Positions 1 to 8,934 of a stretch of 64,000 nucleotides of DNA are shown in pieces; position 1 is the first letter of the stretch, and each line of letters opens with the position of its first letter. The position numbers and the translations under genes were made by a program. Source of the stretch: Lysobacter capsici (lineage in GTDB: Bacteria; Pseudomonadota; Gammaproteobacteria; Xanthomonadales; Xanthomonadaceae). Under the pieces are notes generated by a model, which did not search any database, was not told the origin of the DNA, and was given only the letters and a program-made list of their open reading frames with translations. The stretch covers positions 1,178,001 to 1,242,000 of the forward strand of contig NZ_CP094357.1 of the NCBI RefSeq assembly GCF_014779555.2, in the 5' to 3' direction.

Positions 1-549
1 CAGGCCTTCGATGCAACCGGCGAAGCAGATCAGGTTGAGCAGGAACTGGCGGCGCTGTTCGCGCGTCTCGATGCGCTGCAGGCCCTGGATCGAATCCATC
101 CAGCGGAAGCAGAACTCGGCCTTGGCCCGGATGGATGCGATGTTCTCGACCGCGTCGAAGGCCTTGGCGCGCTCGTTCGGATCGGGCAGGTAGGTGTCGA
201 GCAGGGTCAGATAGAACTGCACGTGCAGCGCTTCTTCGTACAACTGCCGCGACAGGTACATGCGCGCTTCGGGCGCGTTGATGTGCTGATACAGGTTCAG
301 CACCAGATTGTTCGACACGATGCTGTCGCCGGTGGCGAAGAACGCGACCAGGCGCTCGACCAGATGCCGTTCGGCCGGGCCGAACTTGTGCTTGAGGTCG
401 TTGACGTCCTGCGAAAAATCGACTTCCTCGACGGTCCAGGTGTTGCGGATCGCGTCGCGGTACATCTCGTAGAAATGCGGGTAGCGCATCGGCCGCAGGG
501 TGAGATCGAAGCCGGGGTCGAGCAGCAGACGGGTTGAATCGGTGGACAT
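1..549 (-). CDS. nrdB: Class Ia ribonucleotide reductase beta subunit, partial (C-terminus off the left edge)
   Basis: The small subunit houses the diiron-tyrosyl radical that activates NrdA for reducing ribonucleoside diphosphates. The first 183 codons are visible, beginning MSTDSTRLLLDPGFD. A metal-ligand Asp lies in FATGDSIV. EEALHVQFY carries the Glu and His ligands and the radical Tyr with the spacing known from E. coli (E115, H118, Y122), and CIEGL near the window edge fits the next Glu ligand. Reading continues without a stop to base 1. The gene lies 186 bp downstream of nrdA on the same strand, so the two are probably co-transcribed under the riboswitch upstream of nrdA. The intergenic space is filled by a palindromic repeat. 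Confidence 0.95.
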   Translation of the reverse strand, partial: MSTDSTRLLLDPGFDLTLRPMRYPHFYEMYRDAIRNTWTVEEVDFSQDVNDLKHKFGPAERHLVERLVAFFATGDSIVSNNLVLNLYQHINAPEARMYLSRQLYEEALHVQFYLTLLDTYLPDPNERAKAFDAVENIASIRAKAEFCFRWMDSIQGLQRIETREQRRQFLLNLICFAGCIEGL

Positions 550-592
550 GGTGGTTCCTTAGATATTGCAAGCCTCTCTCGCAAGCGAGAGG

Positions 593-731
593 CACTTTCT
601 CCCTTCTCCCGCTTGCGGGAGAAGGTGCCCGAAGGGCGGATGAGGGCGCGCGCGAATCGATAACAGCGCGAGCTGCGCGGTACGTTTGCCCTCACCCCGG
701 CCCTCTCCCGCACGCGGGAGAGGGAGCAAAG
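593..731. repeat. Palindromic CTCTCCCGC/GCGGGAGAG repeat between nrdA and nrdB
   Basis: Two hairpins (CTTCTCCCGC with GCGGGAGAAG, and CCCTCTCCCGC with GCGGGAGAGGG) flank a short spacer. The outer parts GGCGGATGAGGG and CCCTCACCCCGGCC are also roughly complementary, so the whole forms a nested inverted repeat. This is a common intergenic repeat style in Xanthomonadaceae. It lies inside the nrdAB transcript and could affect mRNA stability between the cistrons (inference). Confidence 0.7.
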
Positions 732-735
732 CGTG

Positions 736-3234
736 TTACTGACAGGCTTCGCAGGACTCCGGATTTTCCAGCGAGCAGGCGATCGCCTCGCTGGCGGTGA
801 ACTCCACCGGCGCCAGCTCGGGCTTCGGCGTCGCCGCGACCGGCGCGCTGACCGTGGTCTTGGCGATCTTGGTGGCCGGACGCGAACGCAGGTAATACGT
901 CGTCTTCAGGCCCTTCTTCCAGGCGTACATGTACATCGAGCTGAGCTGGCCGATGTTCGGGCTCTCGATGAACAGGTTGAGCGACTGGCTCTGGTCGATA
1001 TACGCGCCGCGCTCGGCGGCCATGTCGATCAGCGAGCGCATCGGCAGTTCCCACGCGGTGCGGTAGACCTGACGCAAGGCCTCGGGCACTTCGGTCACCG
1101 ACTGGATCGAACCTTCGGCCATCTTGATCCGGTCGCGCATCTCGGCGGTCCACATGCCGAGCTTCTTGAGTTCCTCGACCAGGTACTTGTTGACGACCAG
1201 GAAGTCGCCCGACAGCGTCTCGCGCTTGAACAGGTTCGACACCTGCGGCTCGATGCACTCGTAGCAACCGGCGATCGACGCGATGGTCGCGGTCGGCGCG
1301 ATCGCGATCAGCAGCGAGTTGCGCAGGCCGTGTTCGGCGATGCGCTTGCGCAGTTCGTCCCAGCGCTCGGGCTGCGACGGGGTCACGCCCCAGGCTTCGA
1401 ACTGCAACTCGCCGACGCTGGCGCGGGTGTCGTCGAACGACGGGTGCTTGCCGTGTTCCATCGCCAGTTCGTTCGACGCCGACAGCGCGTGGAAGTAGAT
1501 CGCCTCGGCGATCTCCATCGCCAGCTTGCGCGCCGGTTCCGAATCGAACGGCAGGCGCAACTTGAAGAACACGTCCTGCAGGCCCATCGAACCCAGGCCG
1601 ACCGGACGCCACTTCAGATTGGCGCGGCGCGCGGTTTCGATCGGATAGAAGTTCAGGTCGATCACGCGGTCGAGCTGGCGCACGGCCAGGCGCACGGTCT
1701 CGGCGAGCTTGTCGAAATCGAACGCGCCCTTGCCGTCCTCGTACATCTCGACGTGATGCGAGAGGTTGATCGAGCCCAGGTTGCACACCGCGGTTTCGTC
1801 CTGCGAGGTGACTTCCAGGATCTCGGTGCACAGGTTCGACAGATGGATGACGTTGCCGTCGCGCAGGGTCTGGTTGGACGCGCGGTTGGACTTGTCCTTG
1901 AAGTTCATCCAGCCGTTGCCGGTCTGCGCCAGGGTGCGCATCATCCGGCCGTAGATGTCGCGCGCCTTGACCTTCTTGGCCGCAAGGCCCGCGGCTTCGG
2001 CGGCGTGGTAGGCGCGATCGAAGGCTTCGCCCCACAGGTCGGTCAGCTGCGGCACCTTGGACGGGTCGAACAGCGACCAGTCGGCATCGGCCTCGACCCG
2101 GCGCATGAATTCGTCGGGAATCCAGTTGGCCAGGTTGAGGTTGTGGGTGCGGCGCGCTTCGTCGCCGGTGTTGTCGCGCAGTTCCAGGAATTCCTCGACG
2201 TCGGCGTGCCACGGCTCCAGGTACACGCAGGCCGCGCCCTTGCGCTTGCCGCCCTGGTTGACCGCCGCGACCGAGGCGTCGAGGGTCTTCAGCCACGGCA
2301 CGATGCCGTTGCTCAGACCATTGGTGGAACGGATCAGCGAGCCGCGCGAACGGATGCGCGTGTAGCTCAGGCCGATGCCGCCGCTGAACTTGCTCAGCTT
2401 GGCCACGTCCATGTAGCGCTTGTAGATGCTTTCCAGCGAATCGTCGGGCGAGTCGAGCAGGAAGCAGCTCGACAGCTGTTCGTGGGTGGTGCCGGCGTTG
2501 AACAAGGTCGGCGAGGACGGGATGTAGTCCAGTTGCGCCATGCGACGATACAGCGCGAGCGCGTCGCTGACGTCTTCGCTGAGCGCGCAGGCGATGCGCA
2601 GGAAGAACTGCTGCGGGGTCTCGATGACGGTGCGCGCGGTCGGATGGCGCAGCAGGTAGCGGTCGTACAGCGTGCGCAGGCCGAAATAATCGAACTTGGC
2701 GTCGAGGCTGCGGTCGATCGCGTCGTTGAGCTTGCGCGCGTTGGCCTGGACGAAGGTCACCAGGCGTTCGTTGATCAGGCCCAGCTCATGGCCGCGCTGG
2801 ATCGACTGCGAGAACGCATGGATCTCGATGCCGGCGACTTCCTTCTCGATCACGCCGGCGAGCAGGCGCGCGGCGAGACGGCCGTATTCGGGTTCTTCGG
2901 CGGTCAGCAGGGCGGCGGTGCGGATCGACAGTTCGTCGAGTTCCTGGGTGGTCGCGCCGTCGTACAGGCCGGAGATGGTGCGCGTGGCCACGCGCATCGG
3001 GTCGATCGAATACAGGTTCTCGCCGCTGCGGGTCACCGCGCGCACGATCTTGTTGAGGTCGACCGGTTCGCGCCGACCGTTGCGCTTGGTCACGCTCATG
3101 GTCAGGTTGGCGGCGGGCGGGGTCAGGGCGAAACCGGGCGCGGCGTCTTGCGCATCGCGGGCAACGGGTTTGGCGGGGGCGGCGGGGGCGTCCGCGACGG
3201 GGGCGGCGGACGGATCGGTTGCGAGCGTGGTCAT
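736..3234 (-). CDS. nrdA: Class Ia ribonucleotide reductase alpha (catalytic) subunit
   Basis: Reduces ribonucleoside diphosphates to deoxy forms using a thiyl radical delivered by NrdB. The 832-residue protein has an N-terminal ATP-cone at about residues 46-110 (MSVTKRNGRREPV), the allosteric activity site. Catalytic signatures are intact: SSCFLLDSP, NLCTEI (Asn, Cys, Glu), AVCNLGSIN, the radical-transfer tyrosine pair in KTTYYLRS, and the C-terminal thiol pair CEACQ. The start at 3234 is chosen because CCGGAG stands about 8 bases upstream; an in-frame extension to 3285 lacks such support. About 285 nt of leader separate the start from a cobalamin riboswitch, so expression is expected to fall when B12 is abundant. 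Confidence 0.97.
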   Translation of the reverse strand: MTTLATDPSAAPVADAPAAPAKPVARDAQDAAPGFALTPPAANLTMSVTKRNGRREPVDLNKIVRAVTRSGENLYSIDPMRVATRTISGLYDGATTQELDELSIRTAALLTAEEPEYGRLAARLLAGVIEKEVAGIEIHAFSQSIQRGHELGLINERLVTFVQANARKLNDAIDRSLDAKFDYFGLRTLYDRYLLRHPTARTVIETPQQFFLRIACALSEDVSDALALYRRMAQLDYIPSSPTLFNAGTTHEQLSSCFLLDSPDDSLESIYKRYMDVAKLSKFSGGIGLSYTRIRSRGSLIRSTNGLSNGIVPWLKTLDASVAAVNQGGKRKGAACVYLEPWHADVEEFLELRDNTGDEARRTHNLNLANWIPDEFMRRVEADADWSLFDPSKVPQLTDLWGEAFDRAYHAAEAAGLAAKKVKARDIYGRMMRTLAQTGNGWMNFKDKSNRASNQTLRDGNVIHLSNLCTEILEVTSQDETAVCNLGSINLSHHVEMYEDGKGAFDFDKLAETVRLAVRQLDRVIDLNFYPIETARRANLKWRPVGLGSMGLQDVFFKLRLPFDSEPARKLAMEIAEAIYFHALSASNELAMEHGKHPSFDDTRASVGELQFEAWGVTPSQPERWDELRKRIAEHGLRNSLLIAIAPTATIASIAGCYECIEPQVSNLFKRETLSGDFLVVNKYLVEELKKLGMWTAEMRDRIKMAEGSIQSVTEVPEALRQVYRTAWELPMRSLIDMAAERGAYIDQSQSLNLFIESPNIGQLSSMYMYAWKKGLKTTYYLRSRPATKIAKTTVSAPVAATPKPELAPVEFTASEAIACSLENPESCEACQ

Positions 3235-3517
3235 GAGCGTTACTCCGGGGCGTGGATGCACGGTGCGGAGACGCCGACGCACCACCGACGACGAACCGCG
3301 CGCGCGGCGTCACCGATGGCACGGCCGTGCCCCCGCGGGCGGGAATCTCGGAGCTTGCTGGCTGGGTGTCGCGCGGCCCGAGACGCGAGGTCCGGGACGG
3401 TCCGCTCCGCGCATCGCGCCGGAACGGACGGGCACGACGGTGTCCGTCGTGCCGCGACACCGGCCGTCTTCCTCCGAAGACTCCTTAGGGCCGGGACCGC
3501 GCGGTGTGCGACGCGCG

Positions 3518-3757
3518 GCTGTCGGCAGGTCTTCGGGCTCGGGACCCGGAGCGAGAAACGGGCAAAGAGAAGTGAGCGACGAGGGGTGACCCGTTTCTCA
3601 CTTTTCTTTGCCCGTGTCCCGTTCCTCCTACAGGGTCGCTTCCCAGGCGTACCGCCCAGTGCCATGACCCGTTCGTTTCCCATACCGCTGCGGGGCAGCG
3701 CCGGCTTCGAACCACGCGTGAGCGCGATTCCTACCGGCTTCCCTTTTCAGCCGACCT
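3518..3757 (-). promoter_or_regulatory. Cobalamin (B12) riboswitch upstream of nrdA
   Basis: Read on the minus strand, the conserved blocks appear in order: AAAAGGGAAGCCGGT, then GCTGCCCCGCAGCGGTA (the GCUGCCCCCGCAACGGUA-type core), GGGAAACGAA, GGCACTGG (the GCCACUG block), CGCCTGGGAAG, and finally CCGAAGACCTGCCGACAGCC, the usual 3' end of the aptamer. Between the last blocks lies a long variable stem (ACGGGCAAAGA.../...TCTTTGCCCGT), a known place for length variation. The boundaries are approximate. B12 riboswitches usually repress. Placement before class Ia nrdAB fits organisms that also own a B12-dependent class II reductase. Confidence 0.9.
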
Positions 3758-3779
3758 CGCGATCGGCACCGACGAGCAC

Positions 3780-3809
3780 AACATAGTGTGGTTACGCGAT
3801 TTCGTCAAC
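3780..3809 (-). promoter_or_regulatory. Sigma70-type promoter of nrdAB with a possible NrdR half-matching box
   Basis: On the minus strand TTGACG is followed after exactly 17 bases by TATGTT, placing transcription start near 3773, just before the riboswitch. The sequence CCACACTATGTTGTG (about 3777-3792) spans the -10 element and resembles the NrdR box consensus with two mismatches. A second, properly phased box was not found, so the NrdR assignment is weak. Confidence 0.6.
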
Positions 3810-3911
3810 GCGATATGTGGTAGATGAATCGTGTATATAAGGAGTGAAGGCAATGCTTCCCTACACCTCACATCGGTGTAACCTGCCCGCCATAAGGACT
3901 GGGGAACTGTG

Positions 3912-6674
3912 ATGGAAGCACTGCTTGTGTTGTTGGGACTGGGTTTGCTGCTGGTCCCGGTTCTGCTCATCGTCGCGCTGGTCCAGGTGTCCGGACTCAA
4001 ATCGCGGGTGAGCGAACTCGAACGCCGTCTCAGCCAGGCCGCGCCGGCCCCGTCGGCCCGTCCCGCGCCGGTCGCGCGCAGCATCGACGATGAGACCCTG
4101 GCCGAGCGCATGGCGCGCGAAGCGCCGCCGCCGCGACCCCAGGCCGCCGTCCCCGAGGCCGCCGCCGCGCCGCCCGCGCGCGTGGCGCCCGACGCGCCGC
4201 TGGCCGCCGCCGCGTCTTCGCCGCCGCCGTTGCCGGCCACGCCCACGCCTGCCGCGCCGCCGCGTTCGCCGCCGCGCCCGATCCCGCCGCGTCGCCCGGC
4301 CGCGCCGGTCGAGCCCGACGTATTCACCCTCGGCGTGCGCTGGGTGCGGCGCTGGTTCACCGAGGGCAACGTGCCGGTCAAGGTCGGCATGCTGGTGTTG
4401 CTGGCCGGCGTGGCTGCGTTGCTCAAGTACGCCAGCGACCAGGGCTGGATGCGGGTGCCGATGGAGTTCCGTCTGGCCGGCATCGCGATCGCGGCGATGG
4501 CCGGGCTGGTGTTCGGTTGGCGCCAGCGCGAACGCAAGCGCATTTTCGGCCTGAGCCTGCAGGGCGGCGCGATCGGCGTGCTGCTGCTGGTGGTGTTCGC
4601 CGCGTTCAAGCTGTACGGCATGATCCCGGCCGGCGCGGCGTTCGCGATCAGCGTGGTGCTGGTCGCCGGCGCCGGGGTGCTGGCGGTGAAACAGAACGCG
4701 CTGGCGCTGGCGGTGTTCGCGATACTGGCCGGTTTCCTCGCGCCGATCTGGCTGTCGACCGGCTCGGGCAATCATGTCGCCTTGTTCGGCTACTACGCCG
4801 TGCTCAACGCCGGCATCTTCGCGATCGCCTGGTGGCGCGCGTGGCGCATCCTCAATCTGCTCGGCTTCGTTTTCACCTGGGGCATCGGCAGCCTGTGGGG
4901 CGTGCTCAAGTATCGGCCGGAGCATTTCTCCACCACCGAACCGTTCCTGCTGCTGTTCTTCGCGTTCTATCTGCTGATCCCGGTGCTGTACGCGCGCCGC
5001 CGCGCGGCCGGACGCAAGGATTTGATCGACGGCTGCCTGCTGTTCGGCACGCCGCTGATCGCGTTCACCTTGCAGGCCGGATTGCTCGAAGGCGACCGCA
5101 TGCCGCTGGCGTTCTGCGCGCTCGGCCTGGGCGCGATCTACGCCGCGCTGGCGTGGTGGCTGCGTCGCGATCAACGTTTCGTTGCGTTGGCGACACCGTA
5201 CGCACTGCTGGCGGTGGGTTTCGCGACCCTGGCCGTGCCGCTCGCGCTGGCCGCCGAAGCCACCGCCTGCGTGTTCGCCTTGGAAGGCGCGGCATTGATC
5301 TGGCTGGGCCTGCGCCAGCAGCGCTGGCTGCCGCAGATGACCGGCATGGGTTTGCAGGTGGCCGCGGCGCTCGCCTTCATCATCGGCGCCAGCGATTCGG
5401 TCTGGGACGGCGACACGCCGCTGCTCAACGCCAACTTCGCCGGCGCGCTGCTGATCTCGCTGGCCGGTTTCGCCAGCGCCTGGAGCTACCGGCGCAGCGC
5501 CGACCGCACGCCGGCCGCGTTGTTCTACCTGTGGGGCATGGCCTGGTGGCTGGCGGCGACCGGCAGCGAGATCGCCGACTTCGTCGCCGACCGCAACAGC
5601 GCCGATGCGGTGCTGATGCTGGTCGCGTTCACCGGCTGGATCGCCTCCGAAGTGTTCCGTCGCCACGACTGGCGCGCGTTGTCGGCGACCAGCACCTTGG
5701 CGATGCTCAGCGGCCTGCCGTTGCTGTTCATCCAGATCGACCAGCATCAGCAGCCGTTCGCGGCATTGGGCTGGCTGGCGTGGGCGTTGTACGCGGCGTT
5801 CGGCGGGCGCAGCCTGCTCAATCTGCGCGAACGCGCCGGCGGCGAACTCGCGGTCGCGCATCTGGGCTGGCTGTGGTCGTGGGCGCTGGTGCTCGGCCTG
5901 AGCCTGTTCCGGTTGTTGCGGATGTCGGTGGACGACGGCGTGGCCAACTTCGGTTCGGGCTGGACCGCTTCGGCGCTGCTGCTGCCGATCTTGATCATGG
6001 CCGCGCTGACCTTGTGGCGTCCGAACCTGATCGCGCAACCGCTGGCCGCGCGTTTCGCGCAATGGCGCTCGGTCGCGATGGCGTTGTTCGTCGCCGCGCT
6101 GGTGGCGGTGATCGCGCTGGCCTTGACGACTCCAGCCAATCCGCATCCGTTGATGTGGCTGCCCGTGCTCAATCCGCTGAGCCTGCTGCAACTGGCGACG
6201 CTGGTGGTGATCGGCGCGTGGTTGGCCTCGCCGATGATCGACCCGGCGGTGCGCGCGCGCCGCGTGCCGTTGCTGGCGGTGGCCGGCTTCGTCCTGATCA
6301 CGGTCGAAGTGCTGCGCAGCGCGCACTTCTGGGGCCAGGTGCCGTGGGGTGCGTCGATGTTCTCGACCAGCCTGGTGCAGACCAGCCTGACTGTGGTCTG
6401 GAGCGTGCTCGGCGTGGCCGGCTGGATCGCCGGGTCGCGCCGCGGCCAGCGCGTGCTGTGGCTGGCCGGCGCGGTGCTGATGGCGGTGGTGTTGGTCAAG
6501 CTGGTGTGGATCGATCGCGGCCACCTGGGCAACCTGCTCGGCATCGCCTCGTTCATCGCCTACGGTCTGCTGTGTACCTTGGTCGGTTACTTCGCGCCGG
6601 CGCCGCCGAGCAAGCCCGACGATTCCGCCGCCCGCCCGGATGGCGAGGACGATTCACGAGAGGTCCAAGCATGA
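3912..6674 (+). CDS. DUF2339 polytopic membrane protein
   Basis: A 920-residue inner-membrane protein of unknown function. It opens with one hydrophobic helix (MEALLVLLGLGLLLVPVLLIV), then a short coiled-coil-like stretch (LKSRVSELERRLSQ), a roughly 100-residue Pro/Ala-rich linker, and then a long series of membrane helices to near the C-terminus. This is the DUF2339 architecture. The ATG at 3912 directly follows an in-frame GTG at 3909; AAGGA lies upstream of both, so either could serve. The stop overlaps the next gene's start (ATGA), indicating coupled expression with the DUF3999 protein, a pairing seen in other proteobacteria. Confidence 0.88.
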   Translation: MEALLVLLGLGLLLVPVLLIVALVQVSGLKSRVSELERRLSQAAPAPSARPAPVARSIDDETLAERMAREAPPPRPQAAVPEAAAAPPARVAPDAPLAAAASSPPPLPATPTPAAPPRSPPRPIPPRRPAAPVEPDVFTLGVRWVRRWFTEGNVPVKVGMLVLLAGVAALLKYASDQGWMRVPMEFRLAGIAIAAMAGLVFGWRQRERKRIFGLSLQGGAIGVLLLVVFAAFKLYGMIPAGAAFAISVVLVAGAGVLAVKQNALALAVFAILAGFLAPIWLSTGSGNHVALFGYYAVLNAGIFAIAWWRAWRILNLLGFVFTWGIGSLWGVLKYRPEHFSTTEPFLLLFFAFYLLIPVLYARRRAAGRKDLIDGCLLFGTPLIAFTLQAGLLEGDRMPLAFCALGLGAIYAALAWWLRRDQRFVALATPYALLAVGFATLAVPLALAAEATACVFALEGAALIWLGLRQQRWLPQMTGMGLQVAAALAFIIGASDSVWDGDTPLLNANFAGALLISLAGFASAWSYRRSADRTPAALFYLWGMAWWLAATGSEIADFVADRNSADAVLMLVAFTGWIASEVFRRHDWRALSATSTLAMLSGLPLLFIQIDQHQQPFAALGWLAWALYAAFGGRSLLNLRERAGGELAVAHLGWLWSWALVLGLSLFRLLRMSVDDGVANFGSGWTASALLLPILIMAALTLWRPNLIAQPLAARFAQWRSVAMALFVAALVAVIALALTTPANPHPLMWLPVLNPLSLLQLATLVVIGAWLASPMIDPAVRARRVPLLAVAGFVLITVEVLRSAHFWGQVPWGASMFSTSLVQTSLTVVWSVLGVAGWIAGSRRGQRVLWLAGAVLMAVVLVKLVWIDRGHLGNLLGIASFIAYGLLCTLVGYFAPAPPSKPDDSAARPDGEDDSREVQA

Positions 6675-8056
6675 AGCGTTGTGTCCGCAACGGTGTGTTG
6701 ATCGCCGCCGCCGTGCCGCTGCTGGCGCTGGCCGGCGCGCGCGAGGACTACGCCCGGCAGTGGCCGTTGAACCTGGGCCGCGACGATGCCGGCGCGTATC
6801 GCGTGGTGCTCGACGACAGCGTGTACCGGCAGATCCACAGCGCGCAGTTGCGCGATATCGACGTGCTCGACGGCAGCGGCGTGCCGGTGCCGACGGCGGT
6901 GTTCACGCCCGAACAGCCCTTGGCGCGCGCGCCGCAACGCGCGCAACTGCCGTGGTTCGCGCTGCCGGCGTCGCCGTCGGGCTCGAGCACGCAGGGCTGG
7001 GAACTGGTCAGCGAGATCGAAACCGACGGCCGCCTGCGCCGGGTCGAAGCGCGCAGCACCGGCAGCGACACCAGCAAGCTGCCGCAGACCTCGTTGTTGC
7101 TCGATGCGAGCAAGCTGCGTTCGCCGATCCTCGCGCTGGAACTGGAGTGGGCGCCGGGCGCCGCGCTGGACGCGGCGTACACGGTCGAAGGCAGCGACAA
7201 CCTCGACCAATGGCGCACCTTCGCCAGCAGCGGCCGCCTGGTCGATCTGCAGCGCGGCGGCCAGCGTCTGGTGCAGCGGCGGATCGTGTTCGACTCGATG
7301 GGCGAACAGGCGCGTTATCTGCGGCTGACCCCGCAGGACCCGAAGTCGGCCGCGCAGATCAGCGCGGTCACCGCGGAACTGGCGACCACCGCGGCCAGCG
7401 CACCGCTGCAATGGCGCGAGTTGAAAGGCCAGCGGGTCGAACAGCGCGACGGCAGTGTCGCGTTCGAATACCGGCTCGACGGCCGCTTCCCGATCCAGCA
7501 GGCCGACGTGGCCTTGCCCGGCAATCACGCGCTGGAATGGCGCCTGGACAGCCGCGACGACGCCGAGCAGGGCTGGCGCCCGCAGGCCGGGCCGTGGATG
7601 GCGTACCAGGTCGGCGGCCAGGGCAAGGGCGACCGTTCCGCCGCGCGTCAATTGGGCGACACCACCCGCGACCGTCTGTGGCGCTTGCGCGCGAACGGCG
7701 CGGTGCCGGGCGAACCGGTGTTGCGTCTGGGCTATCGGCCCGAAGTCGTGGTGTTCCTGGCCCAGGGCGCGCCGCCGTACGCGTTGGTGGCGGGCAGCGG
7801 CCGCGCCGCGCGCGCGGAGTCGCCGTTGGCGCATTTGATCGAAGCCTTGCGCAAATCCCGCGGCCAGGACTGGCAGCCGTCCGACGCGAGCCTCGGCGCG
7901 AGCGCGCCGCTCGCCGGCGACGCGGCCTTGGCGGCGCCGGAGCCCAAGCGCGATTGGCGTTCGTGGGTGTTGTGGGCGGTGCTGGTGGTGGGCGCGTTGT
8001 TGGTGGCGGGGTTTGCGTTCAATGTGCTGCGTACGAGTAAGCCGCCGGCGGGCTGA
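6671..8056 (+). CDS. DUF3999 exported membrane-anchored protein
   Basis: A 461-residue protein of unknown function with a signal peptide (VLIAAAVPLLALAGA), a large probably beta-rich periplasmic part, and one C-terminal membrane helix (about residues 430-452, WVLWAVLVVGALLVAGFAF). It starts within the stop of the DUF2339 gene. The pair probably forms an envelope complex; the role (surface polymer handling or stress) cannot be read from the sequence. A clean terminator follows 35 bases downstream, so the two genes end a transcript. Confidence 0.85.
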   Translation: MKRCVRNGVLIAAAVPLLALAGAREDYARQWPLNLGRDDAGAYRVVLDDSVYRQIHSAQLRDIDVLDGSGVPVPTAVFTPEQPLARAPQRAQLPWFALPASPSGSSTQGWELVSEIETDGRLRRVEARSTGSDTSKLPQTSLLLDASKLRSPILALELEWAPGAALDAAYTVEGSDNLDQWRTFASSGRLVDLQRGGQRLVQRRIVFDSMGEQARYLRLTPQDPKSAAQISAVTAELATTAASAPLQWRELKGQRVEQRDGSVAFEYRLDGRFPIQQADVALPGNHALEWRLDSRDDAEQGWRPQAGPWMAYQVGGQGKGDRSAARQLGDTTRDRLWRLRANGAVPGEPVLRLGYRPEVVVFLAQGAPPYALVAGSGRAARAESPLAHLIEALRKSRGQDWQPSDASLGASAPLAGDAALAAPEPKRDWRSWVLWAVLVVGALLVAGFAFNVLRTSKPPAG

Positions 8057-8090
8057 TGGATTGATGGTGTGGATACGCTTGGAATAAAAA

Positions 8091-8119
8091 GGCGGCGCAT
8101 GTGGATGCGCCGTTTTTTT
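8091..8119 (+). terminator. Intrinsic terminator of the DUF2339-DUF3999 pair
   Basis: CGGCGCAT and ATGCGCCG form an 8-bp stem with a GTGG loop followed by seven T residues. Confidence 0.85.
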
Positions 8120-8196
8120 ATGGCTAAGGAATCATCGTCGTGGTTCTTCCGAACAAGCTGCGTCTTCTTGCTCAGTGCGAAGCCACAATGTCTTCT

Positions 8197-8226
8197 ATGG
8201 CATGGCATGGCATGGCATGGCATGGC
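8197..8226. repeat. ATGGC pentanucleotide repeat, six copies
   Basis: Six perfect head-to-tail ATGGC units lie in a non-coding region. The tract is a likely slippage site but is not inside a convincing gene. Confidence 0.9.
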
Positions 8227-8330
8227 TTCGGCTCCGACGCTCTGTTTCCAATCGCGAGGGACCTTCCGCCTGGTCGCTTCGAGCACGAAGTCGCCACCGA
8301 TCCCGGTCTTGTCGCATGGTTCGCAGCAGC

Positions 8331-8930
8331 CCTGTAGGAGCGGCGCAAGCCGCGACCGCGGGAATGCAGTTGCGATGAAGGTTTCGAGGTTGTCGCAATG
8401 GCGCGGTCGCGGCTTACGCCGCTCCTACAGGTAGGCCATGTCGCTTTTGCTTGAGTTTGAAGCCACGCAGTTCATCCAGCGCTGCGAAGCCACTGACTCG
8501 CGTTAGCGCCAGCACACCCGGGTGCGCATGGTTCGCCGTGCCCCTGTAGGAGCGGCGCAAGCCGCGACCGCGGAATGCATTTGCGATGAAGGTTTCGAGG
8601 TTGTCGCAATGGCGCGGTCGCGGCTTGCGCCGCTCCTACAGTTAGGCCATGCAGGTTTTGCTTGAGTTTGAAGTCGCGCAGTTCATCCAGCGCTGCGAAG
8701 GCACTGACTCGCGTTAGCGCCAGCACACCCGTGTGCGCATGGTTCGCCATGCCCCTGTAGGAGCGGCGCGAGCCGCGACCGCGAGAATGCAGTTGCGATG
8801 AAGGTTTCGAGGTTGTCGCAATGGCGCGTTCGCGGCTTGCGCCGCTCCTACAGGTAGGCCATGCAGGTCCGGCTCGTGCCTGAAGCCGCGCAGTTCATCC
8901 AGCGCTGCGACGCTCGGAACTCGCGTTAGC
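8331..8930. repeat. Three tandem ~211-bp units, each with an inverted GTAG-REP pair
   Basis: Units begin near 8331, 8543 and 8754 with CTGTAGGAGCGGCGC, contain the inverted partner GCGCCGCTCCTACAG about 80 bases later, and then share a conserved tail (GTTCATCCAGCGCTGCGA, CTCGCGTTAGC). The GTAG end and short GCGGC/GCCGC stem match the GTAG-type REP class described in Stenotrophomonas and relatives, mobilised by RAYT transposases. No RAYT gene is present here. The units differ by only a few bases, suggesting recent duplication. Confidence 0.85.
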
Positions 8931-8934
8931 AAAA

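Noticed and set aside
736-3786. Long open frames (up to about 1000 codons) on the plus strand opposite nrdA
   Set aside because: They are antisense shadows caused by high GC content; the minus-strand frame carries every class Ia RNR signature.
3777-3792. Paired NrdR boxes controlling nrdAB
   Set aside because: One box-like sequence overlaps the -10 element, but no second box at the required 31-32 base spacing; mentioned only as a weak possibility.
4517-6640. A frame of more than 1100 codons joining the DUF2339 region to DUF3999
   Set aside because: Upstream of 6671 it is Arg/Gly-rich and shadows the DUF2339 gene in another phase; only the part from MKRCVRNG is real.
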